A stretch of DNA of 64,000 nucleotides from Streptomyces shenzhenensis (GCF_003688995.1 NZ_PENI01000033.1:50352-114351); one strand, 5' to 3'; shown: positions 15,536-25,078, counted from the stretch's first letter. Notes: generated from the sequence alone by a model not told the origin. Made by a program: numbers and translations.

Positions 15536-17841
15536 GCAACGAAGCCGGCACCGCGACCACCGTCCCGGAGGCCGCCGACGCCCCCGAACAACTGCCGCAC
15601 GGCCTCGGCGCGTCCCTGCCGCCGGCCGACGCCCCCGCCAAGACCGAGGGCACCTTCCCGTACGCGGCCGACCTGTGGGCCGAGGGCCTGCTGTGGGCGG
15701 CCGTGCTGCGCTCCCCGCACCCGCACGCGCGCATCGTCTCCATCGACACCACCCACGCGCGCGAGATGCCCGGCGTACGAGCCGTCATCACCCACGAGGA
15801 CGTGCCCGGCACCCCGCGCCACGGCCGGGGCACGCCCGACCGCCCGGTGTTCGCCTCCGAGGTCGTACGGCACCACGGCGAGCCCATCGCGGCCGTCGCC
15901 GCCGACCACCCGGACACCGCGCGGATGGCCGCCGCCGCCGTCATCGTCGAGTACGAGACGCTCGACCCGGTCACCGACCCCGAGCAGGCCTTCGAGGCCG
16001 AACCCCTGCACCCCGACGGCAACCTGATCCGCCACATCCCGCTGCGCCACGGCGACCCGGACGCGGCCGGCGAGATCGTCGTCGAGGGCCAGTACCGCAT
16101 CGGCCGCCAGGACCCCGCGCCCATCGGCGCCGAGGCGGGCCTCGCGGTGCCGCGCCCCGACGGCGGCGTCGAACTGTACGTGGCCTCCACCGACCCGCAC
16201 ACCGACCGCAACACCGCCGCCGCCTGCTACGGATTGCCCCCGGACCGGGTGAAGGTCGTCGTCACCGGCGTCCCCGGCGCCACCGCCGACCGCGAGGACC
16301 AGGGCTTCCAGCTCCCGCTCGGCCTGCTCGCCCTGAAGACCGGCTGCCCGGTGAAGCTGACGGCGACCCGCGAGGAGTCCTTCCTGGGCCACGCCCACCG
16401 GCACCCCACGCTGCTGCGCTACCGCCACCACGCCGACGCCGAGGGCAGGCTGGTGAAGGTCGAGGCGCAGGTCCTGCTCGACGCGGGCGCGTACGCCGAC
16501 ACCTCCGCCGAGGCGCTCGCCGCCGCCGTCTCCTTCGCCTGCGGCCCGTACGTCGTGCCGAACGCCTTCATCGAGGGCTGGGCCGTGCGCACCAACAACC
16601 CGCCCTCCGGCCATGTGCGCGGCGAGGGCGCGATGCAGGTGTGCGCCGCCTACGAGGCGCAGATGGACAAGCTCGCGAAGAAGCTCGGCCTCGACCCGGC
16701 GGAGCTGCGCCTGCGCAACGCGCTCGCCACCGGTGACGTGCTGCCCATCGGCCAGACGGTGACCTGCCCGGCACCGGTCGCCGAACTCCTCCAGGCCGTA
16801 CGGGACTTCCCGCTGCCCATGCTCCCCAAGGACACCCCCGAGGAGGACTGGCTGCTGCCCGGCGGCCCGGAGGGCGCGGGTGAGCCGGGCGCGGTGCGCC
16901 GGGGCGTCGGCTTCGGCCTCGGCATGGTCCACATGCTCGGCGCGGAGGGCGCCGACGAGGTCTCCACGGCGACCGTCAAGGTCCAGGACGGGGTCGCGAC
17001 CGTGCTGTGCGCGGCGGTCGAGACCGGTCAGGGCTTCACCACGCTGGCCCGGCAGATCGTCCAGGAGACCCTCGGCATCGACGAGGTCCACGTGGCGCCC
17101 GTCGACACCGACCAGCCCCCGGCGGGCCCGGGCTGCCGCGGCCGGCACACCTGGGTCTCCGGCGGCGCGGTGGAACGGGCCGCGAAGATGGTGCGCACCC
17201 AGCTTCTGCAGCCCCTGGCGCACAAGTTCGGGATGTCGACCGAGCTGCTCCAGATCACCGACGGCAAGATCACCTCGTACGACGGCGTGCTGTCGACCAC
17301 CGTCACGGAGGCGATGGACGGCAAGGAGCTGTGGGCCACCGCCCAGTGCCGCCCGCACCCCACCGAGCCGCTGGACGCAGCAGGGCAGGGCGACGCCTTC
17401 GTGGGCCTCGCCTTCTGCGCCGTGCGCGCGGTGGTGGACGTCGACATCGAACTCGGCTCGGTACGGGTCGTGGAGCTGGCCGTCGCCCAGGACGTGGGCC
17501 GCGTGCTCAACCCGGGACAGCTCACCGCCCGGATCGAGGCGGGCGTCACCCAGGGCGTCGGCATCGCGCTCACCGAGAACCTGCGCACGCCGCGCGGCCT
17601 GATCCGCCACCCCGACCTCACCGGCTACGCGCTGCCGACCGCCCTGGACACACCGGACATCAAGATCGTCAAGCTGGTCGAGGAGCGGGACGTGGTCGCC
17701 CCGTTCGGCGCGAAGTCGGTCAGCGCCGTGCCGGTCGTCACCTCCCCGGCGGCCATCGCCTCCGCCGTGCGGGCCGCGACCGGCCGCCCGGTCAACCGAC
17801 TGCCGATCCGCCCGCAGGCCGCGGTGGTCACGGACCGATGA
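15532..17841 (+). CDS. Molybdenum hydroxylase molybdopterin-binding subunit
   Basis: A 769-residue CoxL/XdhA-type subunit that would carry the molybdenum cofactor and the active site. The N-terminal a/b hammerhead domain spans about residues 35-140 (KTEGTFPYAADLWAEGLLWAAVLRSPHPHARI). The cofactor-binding domains follow, with EDQGFQLPLGLLALKTG, RGEGAMQVCAAYEAQMD and ETGQGFTTLARQIVQE. In the usual GAKGVGE segment this protein has GAKSVSAVPV, so the catalytic glutamate position is Ala732. The substrate is unknown. The reaction may differ from classic hydroxylation, or the base may come from elsewhere; this is inference. Start is GTG 15532, overlapping the previous stop. Confidence 0.9.
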   Translation: MSNEAGTATTVPEAADAPEQLPHGLGASLPPADAPAKTEGTFPYAADLWAEGLLWAAVLRSPHPHARIVSIDTTHAREMPGVRAVITHEDVPGTPRHGRGTPDRPVFASEVVRHHGEPIAAVAADHPDTARMAAAAVIVEYETLDPVTDPEQAFEAEPLHPDGNLIRHIPLRHGDPDAAGEIVVEGQYRIGRQDPAPIGAEAGLAVPRPDGGVELYVASTDPHTDRNTAAACYGLPPDRVKVVVTGVPGATADREDQGFQLPLGLLALKTGCPVKLTATREESFLGHAHRHPTLLRYRHHADAEGRLVKVEAQVLLDAGAYADTSAEALAAAVSFACGPYVVPNAFIEGWAVRTNNPPSGHVRGEGAMQVCAAYEAQMDKLAKKLGLDPAELRLRNALATGDVLPIGQTVTCPAPVAELLQAVRDFPLPMLPKDTPEEDWLLPGGPEGAGEPGAVRRGVGFGLGMVHMLGAEGADEVSTATVKVQDGVATVLCAAVETGQGFTTLARQIVQETLGIDEVHVAPVDTDQPPAGPGCRGRHTWVSGGAVERAAKMVRTQLLQPLAHKFGMSTELLQITDGKITSYDGVLSTTVTEAMDGKELWATAQCRPHPTEPLDAAGQGDAFVGLAFCAVRAVVDVDIELGSVRVVELAVAQDVGRVLNPGQLTARIEAGVTQGVGIALTENLRTPRGLIRHPDLTGYALPTALDTPDIKIVKLVEERDVVAPFGAKSVSAVPVVTSPAAIASAVRAATGRPVNRLPIRPQAAVVTDR

Positions 17842-17969
17842 GCACGCCCGAGGCCCCACGGGGCCCGCGCTGCGAACCGGCGCCCGGTCCGGGGCGGCTG
17901 TTGCAGTGGATCCTCGTGTTCGCGTCGGCGGCGGTCGCCGTCGTGCCGGGCGGTGTCTGCCTCATCTGA
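17838..17969 (+). CDS. Small single-helix membrane protein, candidate
   Basis: A 43-residue open frame whose ATG overlaps the molybdopterin subunit stop (ATGA). It has a polar N-terminus and one hydrophobic segment, LLQWILVFASAAVAVVPGGVCLI. The coupling pattern of the operon makes it plausible, but no family is recognised and the frame is short. Confidence 0.35.
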   Translation: MSTPEAPRGPRCEPAPGPGRLLQWILVFASAAVAVVPGGVCLI

Positions 17970-18258
17970 CGTGCGGGGTGATGGCCGGCAGGGTCGTGCT
18001 GCCGGCCGGTCACCTCGGCGCAGTCCGTCACCCGGACGGTGGACGCGATGTCCGCCGGAGGGAACGTGCGCGGGCCGCTCTGCGTCTTCTCCGGCGGGGC
18101 GTTGTCAGTGGTGCGGCGTAATGTGACGGTCAGTGGGGGACGGCCGCCTCGAACGCCTGACCGGCCGACCGGACGTGCCCCGCGCCAGGGACGACCGGAC
18201 CGAGCACGACGGCGTACGCCGACCGACGACGGCGTACGTCAGGAAGAGCGGGGGAGCG

Positions 18259-19419
18259 ATGAGCACGACCGATGCCGGGGCCGCGGCGATCACGCTGACC
18301 GACGCCGAGCTGGACCTCTACGTCACGCACGCGCCCACGCGCGGTCTGCTGACCGGCCCCGGACTGCCCGACGACAGCGACCTGTTGACCTTCGCCCCGC
18401 TGCGCACCGCCGGACTGCGCACGCTGGGGGACGCCGTCGACGGCCCGGCCCGGCTGGCGGGTGAGCTGCGGGACCGGCTCGTGATAGGGGAACTCCTCGG
18501 CCCGTCGGGTGTGCAGGCGGAGTCGATCCTGCTCGACGGCAGCACCGGCGAGATCACCACCGCCTACCTGTTCGCCCCGACGGACAGCCGCCCGCTCGCG
18601 CCCTCCTTGGCGACCCTGCTGCGCTTCGCCGCGGTCACGGAGGAACTGGCAGGGCTGCGCGGCCGGTTCGCCTCCTACGCGGGCCGGTACGGCACCAGGA
18701 CCGCGACCGAGGTGTCCCGCCGGCTCCTGGCGCTCTTCGAGGAGGACACGGACGGCGAGGTGCCGCCGTACTGGAAGGCCGCCGCGCTGATCCGCCCGCT
18801 CGCCCTGGTCGCGGGCCCCGGCACCGCCCAGGGCCTCACCCTGGACCTCCCCGGCCGGCTCCTGGACGAGGAGTTCGGGCCGGGCCGGGTGGCCCGCTTC
18901 GAGGAGGTCGACTTCCCCGCCGCGCTCACCCATGAGCCGACGCGCCGCTTCCTGCGCGAGACGGGGCTGCCCGAGGACGCGGCCCTCTTCCGCCTCGACA
19001 CGGACGTACCGCTGCCGACGCTGACGGAGTACTACACGGACGAGCGGTCCGGCGAGTACCCCCTGGAAGCGCTGCCCGCCCACGCCGGCCGCCTGATACG
19101 CCTCGGCCACCTGGTCGAGGACAACAGCCTGGTGGTCGACGGCAGCACGGGCGCGATCCTCAACTTCAGCGAGCCCGAGGCGGCGCTGTACCCCCTCAAC
19201 ACGGACATCTCCACCCTCGCCTACACCCTCTGGCTGCTGCACCACGAGCGCACGATCGACGAGCACCTCGGCAACGAACTGACGACGGAGGCCTACGACC
19301 AACTGGCCGCGACGATGCTGCGGACCCTCACGTCGATCGACCCCACGCCCACGACGACGGACGCGGACTGGCACTACTGGACGGAACTCTTCCAGGACGA
19401 GGCGGGCGGCGTGCTCTGA
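18259..19419 (+). CDS. SUKH-4 family protein with two SUKH units
   Basis: A 386-residue protein built of two related halves. The first has LLTGPGLPDDSDLLTF, then LLGPSGVQAESILLDGSTGEITTAYLF. The second has FLRETGLPEDAALFRL, then LVEDNSLVVDGSTGAILNFSEPEAALYPLNTD. The GLP-D start and the LDGSTG turn are SUKH-4 marks. SUKH proteins often neutralise contact-dependent or polymorphic toxins (known), but many Streptomyces paralogues stand alone. No toxin gene is next to it. ATG 18259 is preceded by GGGGGAG. The 3' side has a hairpin and then tRNA-Cys on the other strand. Confidence 0.8.
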   Translation: MSTTDAGAAAITLTDAELDLYVTHAPTRGLLTGPGLPDDSDLLTFAPLRTAGLRTLGDAVDGPARLAGELRDRLVIGELLGPSGVQAESILLDGSTGEITTAYLFAPTDSRPLAPSLATLLRFAAVTEELAGLRGRFASYAGRYGTRTATEVSRRLLALFEEDTDGEVPPYWKAAALIRPLALVAGPGTAQGLTLDLPGRLLDEEFGPGRVARFEEVDFPAALTHEPTRRFLRETGLPEDAALFRLDTDVPLPTLTEYYTDERSGEYPLEALPAHAGRLIRLGHLVEDNSLVVDGSTGAILNFSEPEAALYPLNTDISTLAYTLWLLHHERTIDEHLGNELTTEAYDQLAATMLRTLTSIDPTPTTTDADWHYWTELFQDEAGGVL

Positions 19420-19451
19420 AGCGGCTGAGGCCCTTCCGGGCGGCCAAAGGA

Positions 19452-19481
19452 CGGCACCCCCCCTTTTTTTGAGAGGTGCCG
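19452..19481. terminator. Hairpin between SUKH-4 gene and tRNA-Cys
   Basis: CGGCACC and GGTGCCG pair around a loop containing seven T residues. It can end transcription from both sides. Confidence 0.5.
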
Positions 19482-19511
19482 CCCTTCCGTTCTGCCTGGT
19501 CAGGCAACCAG

Positions 19512-19583
19512 AGGCCGTGGCGGGAATTGAACCCACGTAACTCGCTTTGCAGGCGAGCCCCTAAACCACTCGGGCACACGGCC
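19512..19583 (-). tRNA. tRNA-Cys (GCA)
   Basis: The minus strand folds as a tRNA. The acceptor arms GGCCGTG (19583-19577) and CACGGCC (19519-19513) pair. The anticodon loop lies in CTGCAAA with anticodon GCA, GGTTCAATTCC forms the T loop, and the discriminator base is U, as expected for Cys. The 3' CCA is not encoded. Confidence 0.93.
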
Positions 19584-19759
19584 GTGTCGATGGGACGACC
19601 GTAGGGCGGGGCGGGGAACGGGATCAAGGGGGACGCGGGGGCTGCAACGGGACTGCCATACGCCGTTCATGAAAGAGGGGGCGCGAGCCCGGGGGACGTA
19701 CGACCAAGGTCGCAGGCCGGGGGAGACCCGCGACAGGAGCCATGGCCGGTTGCGGGCCT

Positions 19760-19765
19760 TACGCT
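19760..19765 (+). promoter_or_regulatory. -10 hexamer for a leaderless MFS transcript
   Basis: TACGCT ends 7 nt before ATG 19773, with no Shine-Dalgarno sequence between them. Confidence 0.4.
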
Positions 19766-19772
19766 GGCCGTC

Positions 19773-21245
19773 ATGACCGTCCATGAGCCGCGCGACACCG
19801 ACGTCGCAGAGGAACCCGTACACAGCGCCGAGGAAGGAGTGCTGGGCCGGACGTACCGGGCGCTGAGCGTCGGGATCGTCTCGGTCGTGCTGCTGATCGC
19901 GTTCGAGGCGACCGCGGTGGGCACGGCGATGCCGGTCGCCGCGCGGGAGCTGGACGGGGTGTCCCTGTACGCGTTCGCGTTCTCCGGCTACTTCACCACC
20001 AGCCTGTCCGGCATGGTGCTCGCGGGACAGTGGTCGGACCGGCGGGGGCCGCTGGGGGCGCTGACCACGGGGATCGGCTCCTTCGCGGTGGGGCTGGTGG
20101 TGGCCGGGGCCGCCGGGTCGATGTGGGTGTTCATCCTGGGACGGGCCGTGCAGGGTCTCGGCGGCGGACTGGTGATCGTCGCGCTGTACGTGGTCGTGGG
20201 ACGGGCCTATCCGGAACGGTTGCGCCCGGCGATCATGGCGGCGTTCGCGGCCGGCTGGGTCGTCCCGTCGATCGTCGGCCCGCTCGCCGCCGGCGCGGTC
20301 ACCGAGCACCTCGGCTGGCGCTGGGTGTTCCTGGCGATCCCGGTGCTGGTCGTGCTCCCGCTGGCGCTCGCGCTGCCGCAGATACGACGGCGCGCGGCCG
20401 GTCCCGTGGACGCCGGTGCCCGGACCGACGGCACCGCGGCCGGTGGCAAGGCGGCCGGCTCCGCCGACCGGCGGCGCATCCGGCTCGCGGTCGCCATCTC
20501 GCTGGGCGCCGGGCTGCTCCAGTTCGCCGCGCAGGATCTGCGCTGGCTCTCCCTCGTCCCCGGGCTGGCGGGCGCGGCGCTGCTGGTGCCTGCCGTGCTC
20601 GGGCTGCTGCCCCGCGGCACCTACCGGGCCGCGCGCGGACTGCCGTCGGTCGTGCTGCTGCGCGGGGTGGCCGCGGGGTCCTTCATCGCGGCCGAGTCGT
20701 TCGTGCCGCTGATGCTGGTGACCCAGCGGGGGCTGTCGCCGACGCTGGCCGGGTTCTCGCTGGCGGCGGGCGGCGGCACCTGGGCGCTGGGGTCCTGGGT
20801 GCAGTCCCGGCCGCGCGCCGAACCGTACCGGGAGCGGCTCATGACCGTCGGCATGGTGCTGGCCGCCGCCGCGATCGCCGCCGCGTCCAGCGTGCTCGTG
20901 CCCGCCGTGCCCGCGTGGATCGTCGCCGTCGCCTGGGGCTTCGGCTGCTTCGGCATGGGGCTGGTGATCTCCTCCAGCAGCGTGCTGCTGCTGCGGCTGT
21001 CCGCCCCGGAGGAGGCCGGCGCCAACTCCGCCGCCCTGCAGATCTCCGACGCGCTGTCCAACGTCGTGCTGCTGGCGGCGGCGGGCGCCGCGTTCGCCGC
21101 GCTGGGCGGCGGCAGCATGGCCGCGTCCGCGGCCGAGACCGCCGCCGCCGACGGCCATCCGGCCGCGTTCGCCGTGGTGTTCCTGCCGATGGCCGGGGTG
21201 GCGCTGATCGGCGCCTGGGTGACGACACGGCTACGAGCACGCTGA
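19773..21245 (+). CDS. MFS drug-type transporter
   Basis: A 490-residue major facilitator with 12-14 hydrophobic segments, starting at LSVGIVSVVLLIAFEATAVGTAMPVAARELDG. The loop-2 motif A reads GQWSDRRGP, and LGRAVQGLGGGLVIVALYVVVGRAYP resembles motif B/C regions of proton-driven exporters. The mid-section RRRAAGPVDAGARTDGTAAGG is a cytoplasmic linker. The substrate cannot be told from sequence. It is monocistronic. Confidence 0.87.
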   Translation: MTVHEPRDTDVAEEPVHSAEEGVLGRTYRALSVGIVSVVLLIAFEATAVGTAMPVAARELDGVSLYAFAFSGYFTTSLSGMVLAGQWSDRRGPLGALTTGIGSFAVGLVVAGAAGSMWVFILGRAVQGLGGGLVIVALYVVVGRAYPERLRPAIMAAFAAGWVVPSIVGPLAAGAVTEHLGWRWVFLAIPVLVVLPLALALPQIRRRAAGPVDAGARTDGTAAGGKAAGSADRRRIRLAVAISLGAGLLQFAAQDLRWLSLVPGLAGAALLVPAVLGLLPRGTYRAARGLPSVVLLRGVAAGSFIAAESFVPLMLVTQRGLSPTLAGFSLAAGGGTWALGSWVQSRPRAEPYRERLMTVGMVLAAAAIAAASSVLVPAVPAWIVAVAWGFGCFGMGLVISSSSVLLLRLSAPEEAGANSAALQISDALSNVVLLAAAGAAFAALGGGSMAASAAETAAADGHPAAFAVVFLPMAGVALIGAWVTTRLRAR

Positions 21246-21419
21246 TCCGCCGTACCCCCGGCGGGCCCCGGCCGGAGCGTCTCCTGTGATGTGGATCCCA
21301 CCCGTGGGTGACCCGGCCTCGTCCGCGCATTGACGGTCGCGGGGCGCCGGTAGGGTGGCCCGGTTGTCATACGCAGCCGAACCGCCGCCCCATCGATTCG
21401 ACCCTCTGCAACGGAGACC

Positions 21420-23267
21420 GTGACTACCGCCCACCCGTCGCCCGGCACCACCCCCAACGGAGGGCCCTCCGGGCCCACGCCCATGCCCAATTCCTCCTCG
21501 CACCACCTTTCCCCCGCCTTCCCGGGCCGCGCGCCCTGGGGCACCGCCGGCAAACTGCGTGCGTGGCAGCAGGGGGCACTGGAGAAGTACGTCCAGGAGC
21601 AGCCGCGTGACTACCTCGCCGTCGCCACGCCCGGCGCCGGCAAGACGACCTTCGCGCTGACCCTGGCGTCCTGGCTGCTGCACCACCATGTCGTGCAGCA
21701 GGTGACCGTGGTCGCGCCGACCGAGCACCTGAAGAAGCAGTGGTCGGAGGCCGCGGCGCGGATAGGGATCAAGCTCGACCCCGAGTACAGCGCGGGCCCG
21801 CTCGGCAAGGAGTACGACGGGGTCGCCGTGACGTACGCCGGTGTCGGCGTGCGCCCGATGCTGCACCGCAACCGCGTCGAGCAGCGCAAGACCCTGGTGA
21901 TCCTCGACGAGATCCACCACGCCGGCGACTCCAAGTCCTGGGGCGAGGCGTGCCTGGAGGCGTTCGAGCCCGCCACGCGGCGGCTCGCGCTCACCGGCAC
22001 CCCGTTCCGTTCCGACACCAACCCCATCCCCTTCGTGGCGTACGAGGAGGGGCAGGACGGGATCCGGCGGTCCGCCGCCGACTACACGTACGGCTACGGG
22101 TCCGCGCTGTCGGACGGGGTGGTGCGGCCCGTCATCTTCCTCTCCTACAGCGGCAACATGCGCTGGCGTACGAAGGCCGGCGACGAGGTCGCCGCCCGGC
22201 TCGGCGAGCCCATGACCAAGGACGCCGTCAGCCAGGCCTGGCGCACCGCGCTCGACCCGCGCGGCGACTGGATGCCGAGCGTGCTGCGCGCCGCCGACCA
22301 GCGGCTGACCGAGGTCAGGAAGGCCATCCCGGACGCGGGCGCGCTCGTCATCGCCACCGACCAGGACTCGGCACGTGCCTACGCCAAGCTCATCCGGGAG
22401 ATCACCGGCAGCCGGGCGACGGTCGTCCTCTCCGACGACGTCGGCGCCTCCAGGAAGATCGACGAGTTCAGCGAGAACACCGACCGCTGGATGGTCGCGG
22501 TGCGCATGGTGTCCGAGGGCGTCGACGTGCCCCGGCTCGCCATCGGCGTGTACGCCACGACGATCTCCACGCCGCTCTTCTTCGCCCAGGCCGTCGGCCG
22601 GTTCGTGCGCTCCCGGCGGCGCGGCGAGACCGCCTCCGTCTTCCTGCCGACCATTCCCGACCTGCTCACCTTCGCCAACGAGATGGAGGTCGAGCGGGAC
22701 CACGCCCTCGACAAGCCGAAGAAGGAGGGCGAGGAGGACCCGTACGCCGAGTCCGAGAAGGAGATGGAGGAGGCGAACAAGGAGCAGGACGAGGACACCG
22801 GCGAACAGGACGCGCTGCCCTTCGAGGCGCTGGAGTCCGACGCCGTCTTCGACCGGGTGCTCTTCGACGGGGCCGAGTTCGGCATGCAGGCCCATCCGGG
22901 CAGCGAGGAGGAGCAGGACTACCTGGGGATTCCGGGGCTGTTGGAGCCCGACCAGGTGCAACTGCTGCTGCAGAAGCGGCAGGCCCGGCAGATCGCGCAC
23001 AGCCGTAAGAAACCGGACGCCGAGGCCGACCTGCTCGAACTGCCCGCCGAGCGGCGGCCGGTGGTCAGCCACAAGGAGATGATGGAGCTGCGCAAGCGGC
23101 TCAACACGCTGGTCAGCGCGTATGTCCATCAGAGCGGCAAGCCGCACGGGGTGATCCACACCGAGCTGCGGCGGGTGTGCGGCGGGCCGCCGAGCGCCGA
23201 GGCGACGGCGGGGCAGTTGAAGCAGCGGATCGCCAAGGTGCAGGAGTGGGCCACGAGGATGCGGTGA
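21420..23267 (+). CDS. SF2 DEAD/DEAH-box helicase
   Basis: A 615-residue helicase of the ResIII/XPB-like branch. Walker A is ATPGAGKTT with Lys75, the DEIHH box is at residues 163-167, and motif III is TGTPFRSDT. The C-terminal RecA domain has MVSEGVDVPRLAIGVYATT and QAVGRFVRSRRRG (motifs V and VI). An acidic insert (KPKKEGEEDPYAESEKEMEEANKEQ) follows, then a basic C-terminal domain ending in KQRIAKVQEWATRMR. The first ~35 residues are Pro/Ser-rich. The GTG at 21420 is kept because it begins the open conserved frame, but a later start is possible. It stands alone, and its target is unknown. Confidence 0.88.
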   Translation: MTTAHPSPGTTPNGGPSGPTPMPNSSSHHLSPAFPGRAPWGTAGKLRAWQQGALEKYVQEQPRDYLAVATPGAGKTTFALTLASWLLHHHVVQQVTVVAPTEHLKKQWSEAAARIGIKLDPEYSAGPLGKEYDGVAVTYAGVGVRPMLHRNRVEQRKTLVILDEIHHAGDSKSWGEACLEAFEPATRRLALTGTPFRSDTNPIPFVAYEEGQDGIRRSAADYTYGYGSALSDGVVRPVIFLSYSGNMRWRTKAGDEVAARLGEPMTKDAVSQAWRTALDPRGDWMPSVLRAADQRLTEVRKAIPDAGALVIATDQDSARAYAKLIREITGSRATVVLSDDVGASRKIDEFSENTDRWMVAVRMVSEGVDVPRLAIGVYATTISTPLFFAQAVGRFVRSRRRGETASVFLPTIPDLLTFANEMEVERDHALDKPKKEGEEDPYAESEKEMEEANKEQDEDTGEQDALPFEALESDAVFDRVLFDGAEFGMQAHPGSEEEQDYLGIPGLLEPDQVQLLLQKRQARQIAHSRKKPDAEADLLELPAERRPVVSHKEMMELRKRLNTLVSAYVHQSGKPHGVIHTELRRVCGGPPSAEATAGQLKQRIAKVQEWATRMR

Positions 23268-23358
23268 CGCGTTACGGCTCGACATGGGGCGTATATCCGG
23301 ACGAATGGGGGCAGTTCACTTCGGCCGATGCCCGGATTCTGGACGGAGGCTTCCGGTC

Positions 23359-23375
23359 AGCGAACCGGCTTCGCT
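23359..23375. promoter_or_regulatory. Inverted repeat upstream of IclR-type gene
   Basis: AGCGAA-ccggc-TTCGCT has 6-bp arms and lies in the 291-bp gap before the IclR-type gene. It could be an autoregulatory operator; this is inferred from position only. Confidence 0.3.
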
Positions 23376-23558
23376 ACTGTCCGGATACGCACACGCCCCG
23401 TGGCAGCGCCGCCGCGGAGCGCAGCCGTGAAGCGACTGGGCCCGGAGCCGCCGGGCTGTCCTGCCGATCGGCGGCCTCTGAAACGCCTCGCTGACGGGAC
23501 TCGGCGACGCATCCGCCACCAGCAGGTCGCCGACCTCACCACTTAAGGAGTGGGCGTC

Positions 23559-24200
23559 GTGACCGCGGAGACCTCTCAGACGCTCGACCGGGGACTGCGG
23601 GTCCTCAAGCTGCTGGCCGACACGGACCACGGGCTGACCGTCACCGAGCTTTCCCATCGACTGGGTGTGAACCGGACCGTGGTGTACCGGTTGCTCGCCA
23701 CGCTCGAACAGCATGCGCTCGTCCGGCGCGACCTGGGCGGGCGAGCCCGGGTCGGGCTGGGCGTGCTGCGGCTGGGCCGGCAGGTGCATCCGCTGGTACG
23801 GGAGGCCGCGCTGCCCGCGCTGCGGGCGCTGGCCGAGGACATCGGGGCGACGGCCCATCTCACCCTGGTGGACGGGTCGGACGCGCTGGCGGTCGCGGTC
23901 GTGGAGCCGACATGGACGGACTACCACGTGGCGTACCGGGCGGGTTTCCGGCATCCGCTGGACCACGGGGCCGCGGGCCGGGCGATACTCGCGGCCCGGC
24001 AGGCGCCGCCCGTCGAACCCGGCTACACCCTGACCCGGGGCGAGTGGGACGCCGGTGCCTGCGGGGCGGCGGCGCCGCTGATCGGGGTGACCGGGGTGGA
24101 GGGCAGCGTCGGGGTGGTGATGCTGGCGGACGCCGTGCCGGAGCGGGTGGGCCCGCGGGTCATGGACGCGGCCCGCGAGGTCGCCGAGGCGCTCCGCTGA
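23559..24200 (+). CDS. IclR-family transcriptional regulator (short form)
   Basis: A 213-residue regulator. The N-terminal winged helix-turn-helix (TLDRGLRVLKLLADTDHGLTVTELSHRLGVNRTVVYRLLATLEQHALVRRD) is classic IclR. The ligand-binding GAF-like domain is shorter than the family's usual ~250-residue total, but it keeps HPLDHGAAGRAILAAR and the GVTGVEGSVGVVML strand. GTG 23559 is chosen because AAGGAG at 23545-23550 is then 8 nt away, whereas it would overlap GTG 23550. The target is unknown; no catabolic genes are adjacent. Confidence 0.87.
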   Translation: MTAETSQTLDRGLRVLKLLADTDHGLTVTELSHRLGVNRTVVYRLLATLEQHALVRRDLGGRARVGLGVLRLGRQVHPLVREAALPALRALAEDIGATAHLTLVDGSDALAVAVVEPTWTDYHVAYRAGFRHPLDHGAAGRAILAARQAPPVEPGYTLTRGEWDAGACGAAAPLIGVTGVEGSVGVVMLADAVPERVGPRVMDAAREVAEALR

Positions 24201-24274
24201 CCCTGCCGTCCGGCCGGCTCCCGAGCCGCTGGGGCCGAGGTCGGGCGGGCGGTGGCCGGACGCGGCCGTCGCGT

Positions 24275-24280
24275 TAGATT
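24275..24280 (+). promoter_or_regulatory. -10 hexamer for a leaderless S16 protease transcript
   Basis: TAGATT ends 6 nt before GTG 24287, with no ribosome binding site between. Confidence 0.4.
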
Positions 24281-24286
24281 GACCTC

Positions 24287-25078
24287 GTGCTCTCTCGTCT
24301 CACGCGCCTCCGGGCCGTCGCCGTCTGTGCCCTGCCCGTCGTGGCACTGATCGCCACCGCGGTCTTCGCGCCGCTGCCGTTCTCGGTGGCGCAGCCCGGG
24401 ATGACGGCGAACGTCCTCGGCGCGAACAAGGGCGCGCAGGTGATCACGATCTCCGGTGCGCCGAGCCGGCGGACCAGCGGCGAGCTGCGGATGACGACCA
24501 TCGAGGCCACCTCCCCGGACGCGGACGTCTCGCTCGGCGACGTGATCGACAACTGGTTCCGCACGGACCGGGCGGTCATGCCGCGCGACTCGGTCTATCC
24601 GAGCGGGAACAGCGTCAAGGAGATCGAGCGGCACAACGTCCAGCAGATGCAGCAGTCCCAGGACACCGCCACCCGGGCCGCGCTCGGGTACCTCGACCTG
24701 ACCGACCGGAACATCAAGGTCACCTTGACGCTCGCGGACGTCGGCGGCCCCAGCGCGGGCCTGCTGTTCTCGCTCGGGATCGTGGACAAGCTGGACGGCG
24801 ACGGCAGCGGCGGCGACCTCACCGGCGGGCGCACCGTCGCCGGCACGGGGACGATCGACACCGACGGGACCGTCGGCGCGGTGGGCGGCGTGGCCCTGAA
24901 GACACAGGCGGCCCGGCGGGACGGGGCGACGGTGTTCCTGGTGCCGAGGGCCGAGTGCGCCGACGCCAGGGCGGAACTGCCGAAGGGGCTGCGGCTGATC
25001 CCGGTCACCACGCTCAAGGGGGCGGTGGACTCCCTGGTGGCCCTGGAGAAGGGGACGTCCTCGGTGCCGAGCTGCTAG
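24287..25078 (+). CDS. Lon-like (S16) serine protease, membrane-anchored
   Basis: A 263-residue protein. An N-terminal membrane helix (VAVCALPVVALIATAVFAPL) is followed by an extracytoplasmic part with a Lon-type protease domain. The catalytic Ser156 lies in VGGPSAGLLFSLGIVDKL, and the partner Lys205 in ALKTQAARRDGA. It resembles the YlbL family of Lon-like PDZ proteases, but the segment between helix and protease is short and no clear PDZ domain is seen. Its 3' end overlaps the convergent Lrp gene by 65 nt. Confidence 0.85.
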   Translation: MLSRLTRLRAVAVCALPVVALIATAVFAPLPFSVAQPGMTANVLGANKGAQVITISGAPSRRTSGELRMTTIEATSPDADVSLGDVIDNWFRTDRAVMPRDSVYPSGNSVKEIERHNVQQMQQSQDTATRAALGYLDLTDRNIKVTLTLADVGGPSAGLLFSLGIVDKLDGDGSGGDLTGGRTVAGTGTIDTDGTVGAVGGVALKTQAARRDGATVFLVPRAECADARAELPKGLRLIPVTTLKGAVDSLVALEKGTSSVPSC

